A DNA stretch of 64,000 bases from CAYZJV01 sp964473245 (GCA_964473245.1 CAYYOL010000004.1:12834-76833), one strand, 5' to 3'. Numbered from the stretch's first letter, positions 18,009 through 27,170 are shown. Numbers and translations: made by a program. The notes: generated by a model not told the origin, from the sequence alone.

Positions 18009-19214
18009 ATGTTCATACGCTACAAGAAAGAGAAGAATGGGTCGAATGTCCCGGTCGCCGAGATCTACACGGAGAAGGAGCATGGAATCGATTCGAAAAA
18101 TATCGACCTCGATGCAGTCTGGACTGTACGGAAACTCAAACAGTCGGGAGCTGAGGCATATATCGTAGGTGGTGCTGTTCGAGATCTGCTTTTGGGAAGA
18201 AAGCCGAAAGATTTCGATATCGCCACTTCGGCGTCGCCGAGGCAGGTTCAGAAACTCTTCTGGAATGCACGCATCATAGGGAAGCGCTTCAAACTCGTAC
18301 ACCTTACATTCAAAGACAAGATCCTTGAGATTTCGACCTTTCGTTCTGGCGATGATGGAACCGAAGGAACTTCGATCTATGGTACGGTGGAACAGGATGC
18401 GAAACGACGCGACTATACGGTGAATGCCCTCTACTACGATCCGACAGACGGCCAATTGGTTGATTTTAACCGCTCCATGCAGGATTTCAAGCGAAAACGA
18501 ATTCGATCCGTACTTCCCCTCTCATCTTCATTTATTGAAGATCCGGTGAGAATGATTCGAGCGATCAAGTATTCTGTCACTACCGGATTCTCGCTCCAGT
18601 TCGACGTGCGGCGGGCGATACGGAAGCATGCGACCGAATTGGCGCGGGTCTCCAGTTCCCGGTTGACTGAAGAGGCATCGAAGATTCTCTGTTCGGGCGA
18701 CTCGGCACAGATATTCGCAGAGTTGCAACGATACAAGCTACTGGTGTACTTGCTCCCTTGTGTAAGTGTGTTCAACCGCCTTCCGGAAGTGTACGAATCG
18801 TTATCTGTCATCGATCGAAAGATAGCCGATCTGAAAAAACGAGATGAGACAGCCGACGAACATCTGAAAGGTGAGTTATTCGCTGCGCTGGTGAAGCCCA
18901 TCGTTTCGAAGGGACAACCCGATACACCGCCTGAAGACATTTTCAAGGAGATGTATAGTCAGGTGAAGACTCTGATCAGTCCCTTGACTCCACCTAATTA
19001 CGATGTGGAGCGGGCTACAGTGACTATTCTGGAATCGGAAGGTGTTTCGGTTCCCAAGAATTGTCTCAAGGCACGTAGGCCGATACGTCAACCGGGAGCC
19101 ATAGGATTCAAGCAGCGGGGAACGAGAAAGGCTGGCTCTCCAAGAAAGCGGAGAAAAAGTCCCTACCCGAAAAAAAGTGGCACCCAGAAGAGTGCCTCCA
19201 AGAAAGAGAGCTGA
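18009..19214 (+). CDS. pcnB: poly(A) polymerase I (PcnB-like)
   Basis: A second class II nucleotidyltransferase, 401 residues, with GGAVRD (54-59), DFD (68-70) and RRDYTVNALYY (133-143). The poly(A)-polymerase-type segment IIGKRFKLVH (89-98) is present, which in biochemically studied families distinguishes polymerases from CCA-adding enzymes; there is no HD domain. It therefore probably adds 3' A tails that mark RNA for decay. The last 45 residues are rich in Lys/Arg/Ser (PRKRRKS, PKKSG), a likely RNA-binding tail as in E. coli PcnB. It is divergent from hisS and convergent with the P-loop gene, 13 bp apart. Confidence 0.85.
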   Translation: MFIRYKKEKNGSNVPVAEIYTEKEHGIDSKNIDLDAVWTVRKLKQSGAEAYIVGGAVRDLLLGRKPKDFDIATSASPRQVQKLFWNARIIGKRFKLVHLTFKDKILEISTFRSGDDGTEGTSIYGTVEQDAKRRDYTVNALYYDPTDGQLVDFNRSMQDFKRKRIRSVLPLSSSFIEDPVRMIRAIKYSVTTGFSLQFDVRRAIRKHATELARVSSSRLTEEASKILCSGDSAQIFAELQRYKLLVYLLPCVSVFNRLPEVYESLSVIDRKIADLKKRDETADEHLKGELFAALVKPIVSKGQPDTPPEDIFKEMYSQVKTLISPLTPPNYDVERATVTILESEGVSVPKNCLKARRPIRQPGAIGFKQRGTRKAGSPRKRRKSPYPKKSGTQKSASKKES

Positions 19215-19227
19215 GTGCAGGGTAGGA

Positions 19228-20088
19228 TTACGCCCACTCCTCGATTTCGATATTCACACCAGAGACGAAAATCCCCCCATATTTTTCCAGAGAATCGGCT
19301 ATATATTCCTGTAACTCTGCAAGCGTGGTGGATATCTGGTGTTTCATGGGGACTCGCAGTTTGACGGTCAGGTTGTACCCCTCCGGTTCGATCTTCATAC
19401 CGACCTTCTTCACCTTGATCATATTGTCGAATTCGTCAAGGCAATGAATGACCATCTGAGTTAGTGCAGCTTCACTCATGGTGATCTTCCCATATTTGCT
19501 GAATTCAGGGCGGACTATGGTCTTCTCATAGGCTCGTTGTCTCGCCCAGGGTAGTTTTGCTTTGTTCTTGAAGAATACGCGCATGGAATCGTAGACGATC
19601 TGGGGATAGTTTCGCGTGATCTCAATCGATGGAACCGGGATCACATGCTTTCCCTCGGAGAATCGGATACGCATAGCCATCTCGATCTCCTCCTTGCTAG
19701 CGATATCCTCGATTCGGAAGATCCGTTCCGGTTCGGGTAGCTTCAACCTTGCAGCGATCTTATGAACCATCTTCTCAGAGGTGCCTATGATCAGAAGCCT
19801 ATGGTACTTCTCTTTCTGCAGAGCGACCATCGTTTCACGTTGATGCTCATCGTCGTCGAATAGTGCAGTTCTCACCGCTGTGAGAAAGTTCTGTTCACGC
19901 TTCGCCGAACGTCCGGCAATAATCCGTTCGTCTCGTATCAATAGTCCATCATCTATTATCAAATCGATGTTATGCTTCTCGGCAACTAGTTTTGAGCGGA
20001 AACTCTTGCCTGTGCCGCTTCTTCCGACCAGTGCGTAGACCTTCACCCCTTTTAATTTCCAAAAAGCATAACGGAATATGCGGTTCAT
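19228..20088 (-). CDS. uncharacterised P-loop NTPase with C-terminal Asp23/Gls24-like domain
   Basis: Not a family with a known function. Starting at ATG 20088 the protein has 286 residues; a longer frame to 20271 exists but would run through the rnfC start, so I reject it. Residues 16-115 form a nucleotide-binding domain with the P-loop GRSGTGKS (22-29), an Asp-Asp pair (IIDDG, 44-48) and LLIIGTS (98-104). Residues about 200-284 resemble the Asp23/Gls24 (YloU) fold: a helix, then strands VKKVGMKIEPEGYNLTV and LRVPM, then a helix and GVNIEIEEW. Asp23-type proteins bind envelope partners in Gram-positives. The middle part (ITRNYPQIVYDSMRVFF) is unfamiliar. It is divergent from the rnf operon. 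Confidence 0.8.
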   Translation of the reverse strand: MNRIFRYAFWKLKGVKVYALVGRSGTGKSFRSKLVAEKHNIDLIIDDGLLIRDERIIAGRSAKREQNFLTAVRTALFDDDEHQRETMVALQKEKYHRLLIIGTSEKMVHKIAARLKLPEPERIFRIEDIASKEEIEMAMRIRFSEGKHVIPVPSIEITRNYPQIVYDSMRVFFKNKAKLPWARQRAYEKTIVRPEFSKYGKITMSEAALTQMVIHCLDEFDNMIKVKKVGMKIEPEGYNLTVKLRVPMKHQISTTLAELQEYIADSLEKYGGIFVSGVNIEIEEWA

Positions 20089-20092
20089 ATTT

Positions 20093-20105
20093 ACTGTTAT
20101 ACAGT
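20093..20105. promoter_or_regulatory. inverted repeat upstream of the P-loop/Gls24-like gene
   Basis: ACTGT (20093-20097), TAT, ACAGT (20101-20105): a perfect short inverted repeat four bases before the minus-strand start codon at 20088. A repressor here would block translation or transcription of that gene. It is short, and no matching copy was found at other promoters. Confidence 0.25.
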
Positions 20106-20206
20106 TTTTCCTGTAAGATATGAAGACGTTTGAACGAGAACCTTGCATTTCCCTTTCGAGAGGGAGGGTTTTATCGTGTCTTGAACACACAAAGGAGTAA
20201 CACGGC

Positions 20207-21517
20207 ATGGAGAGAATACCTACGTTCAGAAAGGGAGGGGTGCATCCCAACGATAAGAAGGTATTGAGCAACGGTCAGGCAATCGAACAGTTGCCGATGC
20301 CATCAGAGTTATTGGTCCCACTTTCACAGCACTTGGGAGCACCGGCATCACCGTTGAAACAGAAAGGAGACGTGGTTGCAGCGGGAGAGAAGATCGGAGA
20401 GGCTTCAAGCTTCATTTCAGCCGATATACACTCCCCGGTAAACGGTACCATCGCTGATATTAAAAAGGTCACACTTGCAAACAGTGTGGTTACCGATGCA
20501 TTCGTCATTACTGTCGATCCGGAACACCAGGTGGGAACCTGGAAAGAACAACCATACGATGATCTCTCACCGAAGCAACTACTCGATATCGTAAAGGATA
20601 TGGGCGTTGTTGGAACTGGAGGGGCTACGTTCCCCACGCATGTGAAGCTATCTGTCCCTAAGGGAAAGCATGTGAATGCCCTAGTGGTCAATGGTGTCGA
20701 GTGCGAACCCTATCTTACTGCTGACCATCGACTCATGCTCGAACAGACCGATTTGGTCCTCAGAGGAGTCATGATCGCGGCTAAGATCACGAGTCCTGAG
20801 AAGATTATCATAGGTGTCGAGAACAACAAGAAAGACGCTATTCGTAAACTGAGAGAAGTCATTGCTGCAAATGGATACCCCATAGTGGTCACGCCGTTGA
20901 AGGTGAAATATCCCCAAGGCGATGAAAAACAGTTGCTCAAAGCAACGATAAAACGGGAGATTCCCTCTGGAAAACTTCCCTTGGATGTAGGTGCTGTAGT
21001 GGTGAACGTCGGCACTTCGTTCGCAATCTATGAGGCGGTTGCCCTGAGAAAGCCACTGATCGACCGTGTGGTCACCATAAGTGGCGAGGCAATGGCGACA
21101 AAGCGAAATCTTCGCGTACCGATAGGTGCGAAAGTAGCTGATCTGATTGCATTCGCTGGAGGACTCGACCATGAGCCGGATAAGTTCATCTCAGGTGGCC
21201 CTATGATGGGTTTCTCGTTCTTCGATGACCAGATTCCGGTTATCAAGGGGACAAGTGGAATCCTGGCACTGGACAAGGAGCCTACAGCGAAAGCGCCACA
21301 GACACCCTGTATCTCATGTGGAAGGTGTGTGGCAGCTTGTCCAATGGGTCTCCAACCGACGAAGCTCTATCGCCTTATAGACAATAGAATGTATGCAGAG
21401 GCCATGGCCATGAATCTCATGGACTGCAAGGAGTGTGGGTGTTGTTCCTACTCATGCCCGGCACATTTGCCTCTCGTACACGGAATGAAGCTTGGAAAAC
21501 GATTGGGGAGGAAATAA
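20207..21517 (+). CDS. rnfC: Rnf complex subunit RnfC
   Basis: RnfC is the peripheral NADH-interacting, iron-sulfur subunit of the ion-translocating ferredoxin:NAD oxidoreductase. The 436-residue protein begins with the family's GGVHP (10-14), has the NADH/FMN-binding GTGGATFPTHVK segment near residue 145, an SLBB-like region, and two 4Fe-4S motifs near the C-terminus (CISCGRCVAACP and CKECGCCSYSCP). It is the first gene of rnfCDGEAB, the order used by Acetobacterium and other anaerobes. AAAGGAG precedes the ATG. A long co-directional gene run continues from here to rnz. Confidence 0.97.
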   Translation: MERIPTFRKGGVHPNDKKVLSNGQAIEQLPMPSELLVPLSQHLGAPASPLKQKGDVVAAGEKIGEASSFISADIHSPVNGTIADIKKVTLANSVVTDAFVITVDPEHQVGTWKEQPYDDLSPKQLLDIVKDMGVVGTGGATFPTHVKLSVPKGKHVNALVVNGVECEPYLTADHRLMLEQTDLVLRGVMIAAKITSPEKIIIGVENNKKDAIRKLREVIAANGYPIVVTPLKVKYPQGDEKQLLKATIKREIPSGKLPLDVGAVVVNVGTSFAIYEAVALRKPLIDRVVTISGEAMATKRNLRVPIGAKVADLIAFAGGLDHEPDKFISGGPMMGFSFFDDQIPVIKGTSGILALDKEPTAKAPQTPCISCGRCVAACPMGLQPTKLYRLIDNRMYAEAMAMNLMDCKECGCCSYSCPAHLPLVHGMKLGKRLGRK

Positions 21518-22627
21518 ATGGATTCACCGAAAACGATTGTTTCATCATCGCCACACTTGCATGCGCGGTCGAGTACCGCAAGCATCATGTGGGATGTCTC
21601 TATCGCACTGACCCCCGCGACACTCTGGGGTGTCTACGTGTTCGGATTCAGAGCACTGGCGATCGTACTGGTATCGATCGCAACAGCGGTACTGGTGGAG
21701 TTCCTCCTGCAGAGACTGAGCAAGGAGTCAACATTGGCCGACGGATCGGCTTTTCTCACCGGCCTGCTTGTCGGCATGAATATGCCTGCCGATGCAGCAT
21801 TCATGGTTCCCATTCTCGCCTCTGCCTTCGCCATATTTGTGGTGAAATGGACATTTGGAGGGTTGGGGTCCAACTGGATCAATCCTGCTCTAGCTGGACG
21901 CGTGTTCGTGTTTTTCTCGTTCACCAGTCTCATGAATACCTATCGTATGCCAAGAACGCTCTCTTCGGTCGACGCAGTCGGATCTGCAACTATGCTTACG
22001 GAGCTCAAACTGGCAACCGGAGATGCCTTGGTTCCCGGACTCAGTTCAACAGGCATGCTTGCCGAGTTAGGGTATCCATTCACTCAGTTTGCCGGATCGG
22101 TGAGCTCGTGGTTCCAGCAGGTGCTTGGGATCGGCCTCTCTCCCTACACGGTGGATGCCTTTTTCGGGAATATGGCAGGATGTATCGGTGAAGTCTCTGC
22201 ATTTCTTCTGTTGCTCGGTGCTGTCTATCTCTTCATAAAGAAGATTATCACCTGGCACACGCCGATTTCGTTTATTGTAACCTTCAGTCTTCTCTCCTGG
22301 GCTTTCGGTGGTCTGAGAAACGGCTTGGGAGTATTCCAGGGAGATTTCGTATTGCAGGTATTCTCCGGAGGCATGATGCTCGGGGCGTTCTTCATGGCAA
22401 CCGATATGGTTACCAGTCCAACTACGGGCAAGGGGATGGTACTGTTTGGAGCCGGTATCGGGTTCTTCACATTCCTGTTCAGGTTCTTCGGTTCGCTTCC
22501 TGAGTCGGTCTCGTTAGCCATCATTCTTATGAACATTTTCGTTCCCACCATTGAACGGTACATACTCCCGAAGCGATTCGGTGAGGTGGTGAAGACTTCC
22601 AAGACCAAGAAGGAGGCCAACGCATGA
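21518..22627 (+). CDS. rnfD: Rnf complex subunit RnfD
   Basis: Integral membrane subunit that carries covalent FMN. The 369-residue protein has about ten hydrophobic segments, the conserved LVGMNMPA and NWINPALAGRVF stretches, and a GSATML site (about residues 157-162) matching the S/D-G-A-T flavinylation motif, with the Thr as the expected FMN attachment residue. It starts immediately after the rnfC stop and overlaps rnfG by four bases. Membrane location: cytoplasmic membrane. Confidence 0.95.
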   Translation: MDSPKTIVSSSPHLHARSSTASIMWDVSIALTPATLWGVYVFGFRALAIVLVSIATAVLVEFLLQRLSKESTLADGSAFLTGLLVGMNMPADAAFMVPILASAFAIFVVKWTFGGLGSNWINPALAGRVFVFFSFTSLMNTYRMPRTLSSVDAVGSATMLTELKLATGDALVPGLSSTGMLAELGYPFTQFAGSVSSWFQQVLGIGLSPYTVDAFFGNMAGCIGEVSAFLLLLGAVYLFIKKIITWHTPISFIVTFSLLSWAFGGLRNGLGVFQGDFVLQVFSGGMMLGAFFMATDMVTSPTTGKGMVLFGAGIGFFTFLFRFFGSLPESVSLAIILMNIFVPTIERYILPKRFGEVVKTSKTKKEANA

Positions 22628-23181
22628 GACAATTCGCACGTGTAGGTATCACCCTTTCACTTATAGCAGCTGTTGCGGCTACCGCACTCGCTCTGGTGAA
22701 TGCGGTGACAGCTCCGAAGATTGCCGCTTATGAACTGCAGGTTATCCAGAACGCGCTGGTTGAAGTTTCGGGAGGATTCGAAATTGCAGATTCCCGCGAA
22801 GAGACGCAAGAGAGTGGGGTCTTAGAAGTACATACCCTTTTGGATCCGGATGGTGAAGTCGCAGGGTATATCTTGCAGCTGAACGGAGCCGGGTATGGAG
22901 GTGCCATGACAATCATGGCCGGGTATCGAGCTAATGGCGAGGTGATCGACGCAAGATTGCTTGCAAACTCCGAGACTCCTGGATTGGGAAAGAAGGCCGA
23001 ATCGGCTTCGTACATGGAAAAATTTCAGGGAACGGGTGGCGACACACCGGTTCCGGTGAAACGGGATCAGTTGGAGAAATCCGATGCCGACAGCGTAAGT
23101 GGTTCCACCGTGACGTTCACCGGGGTGGCAAGAACCATTGCCCTCGGTTCAGATTATGTGAAACAGTTGGGAGGTGAATAA
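22624..23181 (+). CDS. rnfG: Rnf complex subunit RnfG
   Basis: A 185-residue subunit with one N-terminal membrane anchor and an FMN-binding domain facing outward. The flavinylation motif is SGSTVTF (S-G-x-T, about residues 162-168), and the ETPGLGKKAE segment is typical. RnfG and RnfD are linked to an ApbE flavin transferase for FMN attachment; apbE is not in this window. The gene overlaps rnfD by 4 bases and rnfE by 1. Confidence 0.95.
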   Translation: MRQFARVGITLSLIAAVAATALALVNAVTAPKIAAYELQVIQNALVEVSGGFEIADSREETQESGVLEVHTLLDPDGEVAGYILQLNGAGYGGAMTIMAGYRANGEVIDARLLANSETPGLGKKAESASYMEKFQGTGGDTPVPVKRDQLEKSDADSVSGSTVTFTGVARTIALGSDYVKQLGGE

Positions 23182-23810
23182 TGGCGAATGAAAGAAAGCA
23201 GGTACTTACCAGAGGTATCTTCAAAGAGAATCCGGTGTTCATTCTCATGCTCGGACTCTGCCCAACCCTTGGTGTCACCACCCAGGTGATCAACGGGCTC
23301 GGTATGGGAGCTGCCGTTATTTTCGTATTGGTCTTCTCCAATATTTTCGTCTCTCTTTTAAAGAATATTATTCCCAACAGTGTACGAATTCCCTCCTATA
23401 TTGTGATCATTGCCGCATTCGTAACTATCGTTGAGATGGTCATGCATGCATTCGCACCGGCAATATATGAGTCGTTGGGAATTTTTCTTCCTCTCATTGT
23501 TGTGAACTGCATTATTCTTGGTCGTGCTGAGGCTTTCGCTAATAAGAATTCACTTACCGACTCATTTCTCGATGCGATTGGCATGGGAGTAGGCTTCACC
23601 CTCGCGGTGACGCTCATCGCGCTCATACGAGAGGTATTCGGAGCGGGGACAATCACACTGATCCCGATGGGTAGTTTTAGTGGAGTCTTGGAGATACCAT
23701 TGCTGTACACCTATCCAGTGAGAATTTTTTCGCTAGCAGCTGGAGCACTGTTGCTCATGGGATATCTCAAGGCGTTCTTCGAATGGACAGCCAATAGGAA
23801 AAGGGGGTAA
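23181..23810 (+). CDS. rnfE: Rnf complex subunit RnfE
   Basis: A six-helix membrane subunit (209 residues) paired with RnfA; the two form the ion path and, in solved Rnf/Nqr structures, share an intramembrane iron-sulfur cluster. The characteristic conserved stretches NPVFILMLGLCPTLGVT (with the cluster-type Cys) and PLIVVNCIILGRAEAFA are present. It overlaps rnfG by one base and precedes rnfA by six. Confidence 0.95.
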   Translation: MANERKQVLTRGIFKENPVFILMLGLCPTLGVTTQVINGLGMGAAVIFVLVFSNIFVSLLKNIIPNSVRIPSYIVIIAAFVTIVEMVMHAFAPAIYESLGIFLPLIVVNCIILGRAEAFANKNSLTDSFLDAIGMGVGFTLAVTLIALIREVFGAGTITLIPMGSFSGVLEIPLLYTYPVRIFSLAAGALLLMGYLKAFFEWTANRKRG

Positions 23811-23816
23811 CGAATC

Positions 23817-24407
23817 ATGGTGTATGTAGCACTTTTTATCACGTATATCTTTATCAACAACTTCATTCTCACCCAGTTCCTCGGTCTCTGCCCGTTCATC
23901 GGCGTATCGAAGAACAGTGAGTCAGCGATAGGGATGGGTATGGCGGTGACCTTCGTTATGGGGATTGCTTCCATTATCACATGGCTCGTCTACAATCTGT
24001 TGCTGGTTCCATTGAATCTGACCTATCTACAGACACTCTCGTTCATTCTGGTCATAGCTTCGCTGGTACAGTTCGTAGAGATGGTGATCCAGAAGAACTC
24101 TCCCGGTCTCTATCAGGCTCTCGGTATCTTCCTTCCGCTTATCACCACGAACTGTGCGGTTCTTGGTATCGCGGTCATGAATATCACCGAAGGGTATAAT
24201 CTCATGGAGAGTTTCGTCGCAGGTATTGCTGCCGGTATCGGTTTCACCCTGGTACTCGTTCTCATGAGCAACATCCGTGAACGGATGGATCTGCACCCGG
24301 TGAGAAAGTCGTTCAGGGGTATCCCGATCGCCTTCATTTCGGGAGGACTCATGGCATTGGCTTTCATGGCCTTCGACAATTCGCTTCTGACAAATCTGCT
24401 GGGGTAA
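23817..24407 (+). CDS. rnfA: Rnf complex subunit RnfA
   Basis: A six-helix membrane subunit (196 residues), homologous to RnfE in inverted topology. It has NNFILTQFLGLCPFIGVS near the N-terminus and PLITTNCAVLGIAVMN in the middle, each with a Cys proposed to ligate the cluster shared with RnfE. ATG 23817 follows AAAAGGGGG. Whether the complex pumps Na+ or H+ cannot be told from sequence by eye. Confidence 0.95.
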   Translation: MVYVALFITYIFINNFILTQFLGLCPFIGVSKNSESAIGMGMAVTFVMGIASIITWLVYNLLLVPLNLTYLQTLSFILVIASLVQFVEMVIQKNSPGLYQALGIFLPLITTNCAVLGIAVMNITEGYNLMESFVAGIAAGIGFTLVLVLMSNIRERMDLHPVRKSFRGIPIAFISGGLMALAFMAFDNSLLTNLLG

Positions 24408-24414
24408 TAGTGGT

Positions 24415-25209
24415 ATGAATATTCTTTTTGCATTTCTCATAATCGCCGCTTTGGGCTTATTGCTCGGATTGGGTCTCGCTGTAGCAGCGAAGAAGTTCGC
24501 TGTAAAGAAGGATGAGCGAGCTGAACAGATTCTGGCAATACTACCTGGAGCGAACTGTGGAGCATGTGGGTATCCCGGGTGCTCAGGATATGCCGATGCG
24601 CTTTCTGCTGGGAAGGCACAGAACGGTCTCTGTTCTCCCGGTGGAGCAAAGACGACCGAACTCGTTGCCCGAATACTCGGCGTTGCTGCAGAGGCTCAGG
24701 AGAGGATGGTAGCTTTTGTCCACTGCAGAGGCAATCATGAAATCACGAAACGAGATTATCAGTATGAGGGGATCGAGGAGTGTTCGGCAGCTCACATGCT
24801 CTTCCAAGGCGACAATACCTGCAAATACGGCTGTCTCCATCTTGGATCTTGCATACGTGTATGTCCTACCGAAGCAATCCATCGCGATGAGAAAGGGAAC
24901 GTGACCGTGGATCCCGACGCATGCATTGGATGCAGAAAGTGTACGCTGGTCTGTCCAACCAAGGTCATTCGTATGATTCCCGCAAAGGGCTCACACGCGA
25001 TTGCCTGCAATAGTCGGGACAAGGGAGCGGTGGTACGGAAGATCTGTGAGGTCGGATGCATTGCCTGTAAGATCTGTGAGAAAAAATTCCCCGATTCGGG
25101 TTGCACCGTGGTGGACAACCTCTCTGAAATTGACTACACCAAACCCATGACGCAAATCGCGGACGCGGCGAAAGCTTGTCCTACCAAATGTATCGTTGAA
25201 GCAAGGTAA
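24415..25209 (+). CDS. rnfB: Rnf complex subunit RnfB
   Basis: RnfB takes electrons from ferredoxin. The 264-residue protein has an N-terminal membrane helix (about 5-27), a 4Fe-4S domain with C48, C51, C56 and C73 (CGACGYPGC), and a ferredoxin-type region with CIGCRKCTLVCP and GCIACKICEKKFP clusters, plus a preceding CKYGCLHLGSCIRVCP. It is the last rnf gene. A gene for a GH57-like protein begins only 3 bases later, an unusual neighbour. Confidence 0.96.
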   Translation: MNILFAFLIIAALGLLLGLGLAVAAKKFAVKKDERAEQILAILPGANCGACGYPGCSGYADALSAGKAQNGLCSPGGAKTTELVARILGVAAEAQERMVAFVHCRGNHEITKRDYQYEGIEECSAAHMLFQGDNTCKYGCLHLGSCIRVCPTEAIHRDEKGNVTVDPDACIGCRKCTLVCPTKVIRMIPAKGSHAIACNSRDKGAVVRKICEVGCIACKICEKKFPDSGCTVVDNLSEIDYTKPMTQIADAAKACPTKCIVEAR

Positions 25210-25212
25210 TAC

Positions 25213-27168
25213 ATGCCTTTTATCGTAGGTGCGTACAGTCAACTTCCTCCCGGGACCCCGTTGCCAATTCTGGAGCGGGCACTCGCGGAGGTGTATAAAC
25301 CGGTTCTCACCTATATCTACAAGCATCCGGAACTCAAGTTGCACTTCCATGTACCAGGAACCGTTCTCGAATGGTTCGAGCAGAATCACCCAGAGATGAA
25401 TATGCTCATAGCCGATCTTGTGAAGAAGGATCAACTCGAACTCCTCTCTGGATCCTACCAGGAGCAGGTGCTTAGCATCCTTCCTGCGAAGGATCGCTCG
25501 AGCCAGCTGGAAACGACAACCACTTTTATCAGAAAGCGATTCGGAAAGAGACCGCGCACTGCGTGGTTCTTCAATCAGATATGGAATCCATCGTTTGTAT
25601 CGACCATGGCAATGGGAGCTCTGGATAGGCTTGTCATCTCTTCGTACGATCGATTGCACGATTTACAGGTAGCCACCGATCCGTTCCTCATGCAAGACCT
25701 GGGAAAGAGTATTGAGGTGTTCCCTTCAGATGATAGGTTTGATCAACTGATCACCCAATTGAGTAGAAAAGAAATTGGTGTGAAAGAGTTCACAGAGGCT
25801 ATTGCCAAACTCCGATTCGATCCAGCAGATCGATACCGGACGATCATGGTGAACCTCGATAGACTGCTACAGGCGACAGCCATTCACCAGGATGAAGCGA
25901 ACCTTATCGACTTGTTCGTTACGGTGTTCGAGAGAATCAGCCGTTCATCGGATCCTGAGACTGTGCTCCTCTCCTCGATACCGCTTGGTTCGATTGAGCG
26001 CCGGGGCTATTTGCAAGCAGCTTGGTATGGACGTGACTCTAATTTGATCGATATCTCTTCTTTTAATGATATGTTCATTAAATACGAAGAATTGAATCAT
26101 ATGTACGGCCGTTTCCTATACCTAGTCAATCTCGCACGACTCTACCGGAAGAACAAGGATGTCAAGAAGCGGGTAGAGTCATTGCTGGTGAAATCAGGAT
26201 CAGGTGGAGCCTATGTGCTGGATCCATCAGGCGGGTGTTACCGGAACAGCCTACGTAAGCAGGTCTATCGGTACCTAAATGAGGCTGAACGATTGCTGAG
26301 TGCAGGAGAGGAAATTCCCTATCCAAGAGAACTCGATATCGATTTCGATGGACACAATGAACTGGTATGGCTGGGAAAGAATATCGGCGTCGTTGTCGAT
26401 ACCGCCGGTGGCTCGCTTGCCGAGATCAACTACCTTCCTACAGGTTGGAACTATGGAGATACATTCACTGGGTATGCGAGCGAGGTCGATCGTGTGAGTT
26501 TTCCTGCAATCAGAGATGGTTCCTTTCAGCGATCATTCAATGATGTGTTTCTTCCGCACAATGCTCCTGTAGATCACTATGCCAAGCATGTAAAGAAACA
26601 GACCTTCGATGCAGGAGAACACCTCTATTCGCTGGAGATTTCGGAGAAGAATCAGAACGAGATCGTTGCGAGAAAAGGTTTTAAGGATCTTCCGTTCGGG
26701 GTAGGTTGTGTAGCGGTTACCAAGCGGTATCGGTTTCGGACCCATACGATTGTTGTCGAATTCACATTAGAGAACTGCGGCAAGCACCGTTCGCGTGGCA
26801 TGTTCGGCAGTGAGCTGAATCTTTCACTCGGGATGAAGGATGATGAAGTTTCCCTCTATACGGTCGAGAAGAGCAGAAACCGGCCTCTGGCGAATGGGCG
26901 GGTCATTGCACCGAGCCTTAAGAATGTCAGAATACCCGATCCATTGAATAAAACCCTGTTATCTCTTGCTTCCGATATTCGGTTCACCTTGCATAAAGAT
27001 GATTTTCTGGTAAAACTGGATACTGTGATGGGTCTTGAGATTCTTTATGAATATACGCAGATTCTTCCCCTGTGGGAATTCGACCTAGCCCCAGGAGAGC
27101 AGATGCAGTGGACCGTCGGTTTCAGAATCGAGAGACGAGCCAGAACAAAACAGAAAGATAAGGAGTAA
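25213..27168 (+). CDS. GH57/4-alpha-glucanotransferase-like protein with degenerate catalytic regions (DUF1925/DUF1926 type)
   Basis: A 651-residue protein with the overall plan of GH57 4-alpha-glucanotransferases: an N-terminal barrel-like domain (about 1-240), a middle helical region, and a C-terminal beta domain beginning near residue 375 that includes the RSFNDVFLPH segment. By alignment from memory with the Thermococcus enzyme, the catalytic regions are changed: the HNHQP-like region reads AYSQLP (7-12); the WLxERVWxP region reads WFFNQIWNP (118-126), with Asn121 where the nucleophile Glu stands; and the DDGEKFG region near the acid/base Asp is replaced by NLDRLLQ (214-220). It may be non-hydrolytic, perhaps a glucan-binding or regulatory protein. 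It is coupled to rnfB (3-bp gap) and carries the ribosome-binding site of prfB at its end. Confidence 0.75.
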   Translation: MPFIVGAYSQLPPGTPLPILERALAEVYKPVLTYIYKHPELKLHFHVPGTVLEWFEQNHPEMNMLIADLVKKDQLELLSGSYQEQVLSILPAKDRSSQLETTTTFIRKRFGKRPRTAWFFNQIWNPSFVSTMAMGALDRLVISSYDRLHDLQVATDPFLMQDLGKSIEVFPSDDRFDQLITQLSRKEIGVKEFTEAIAKLRFDPADRYRTIMVNLDRLLQATAIHQDEANLIDLFVTVFERISRSSDPETVLLSSIPLGSIERRGYLQAAWYGRDSNLIDISSFNDMFIKYEELNHMYGRFLYLVNLARLYRKNKDVKKRVESLLVKSGSGGAYVLDPSGGCYRNSLRKQVYRYLNEAERLLSAGEEIPYPRELDIDFDGHNELVWLGKNIGVVVDTAGGSLAEINYLPTGWNYGDTFTGYASEVDRVSFPAIRDGSFQRSFNDVFLPHNAPVDHYAKHVKKQTFDAGEHLYSLEISEKNQNEIVARKGFKDLPFGVGCVAVTKRYRFRTHTIVVEFTLENCGKHRSRGMFGSELNLSLGMKDDEVSLYTVEKSRNRPLANGRVIAPSLKNVRIPDPLNKTLLSLASDIRFTLHKDDFLVKLDTVMGLEILYEYTQILPLWEFDLAPGEQMQWTVGFRIERRARTKQKDKE

Positions 27169-27170
27169 CC

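Noticed and set aside
20089..20271. A 61-residue N-terminal extension of the P-loop/Gls24-like protein
   Set aside because: It would run antisense through the rnfC start and lacks a ribosome-binding site; the ATG at 20088 gives a sensible N-terminus.
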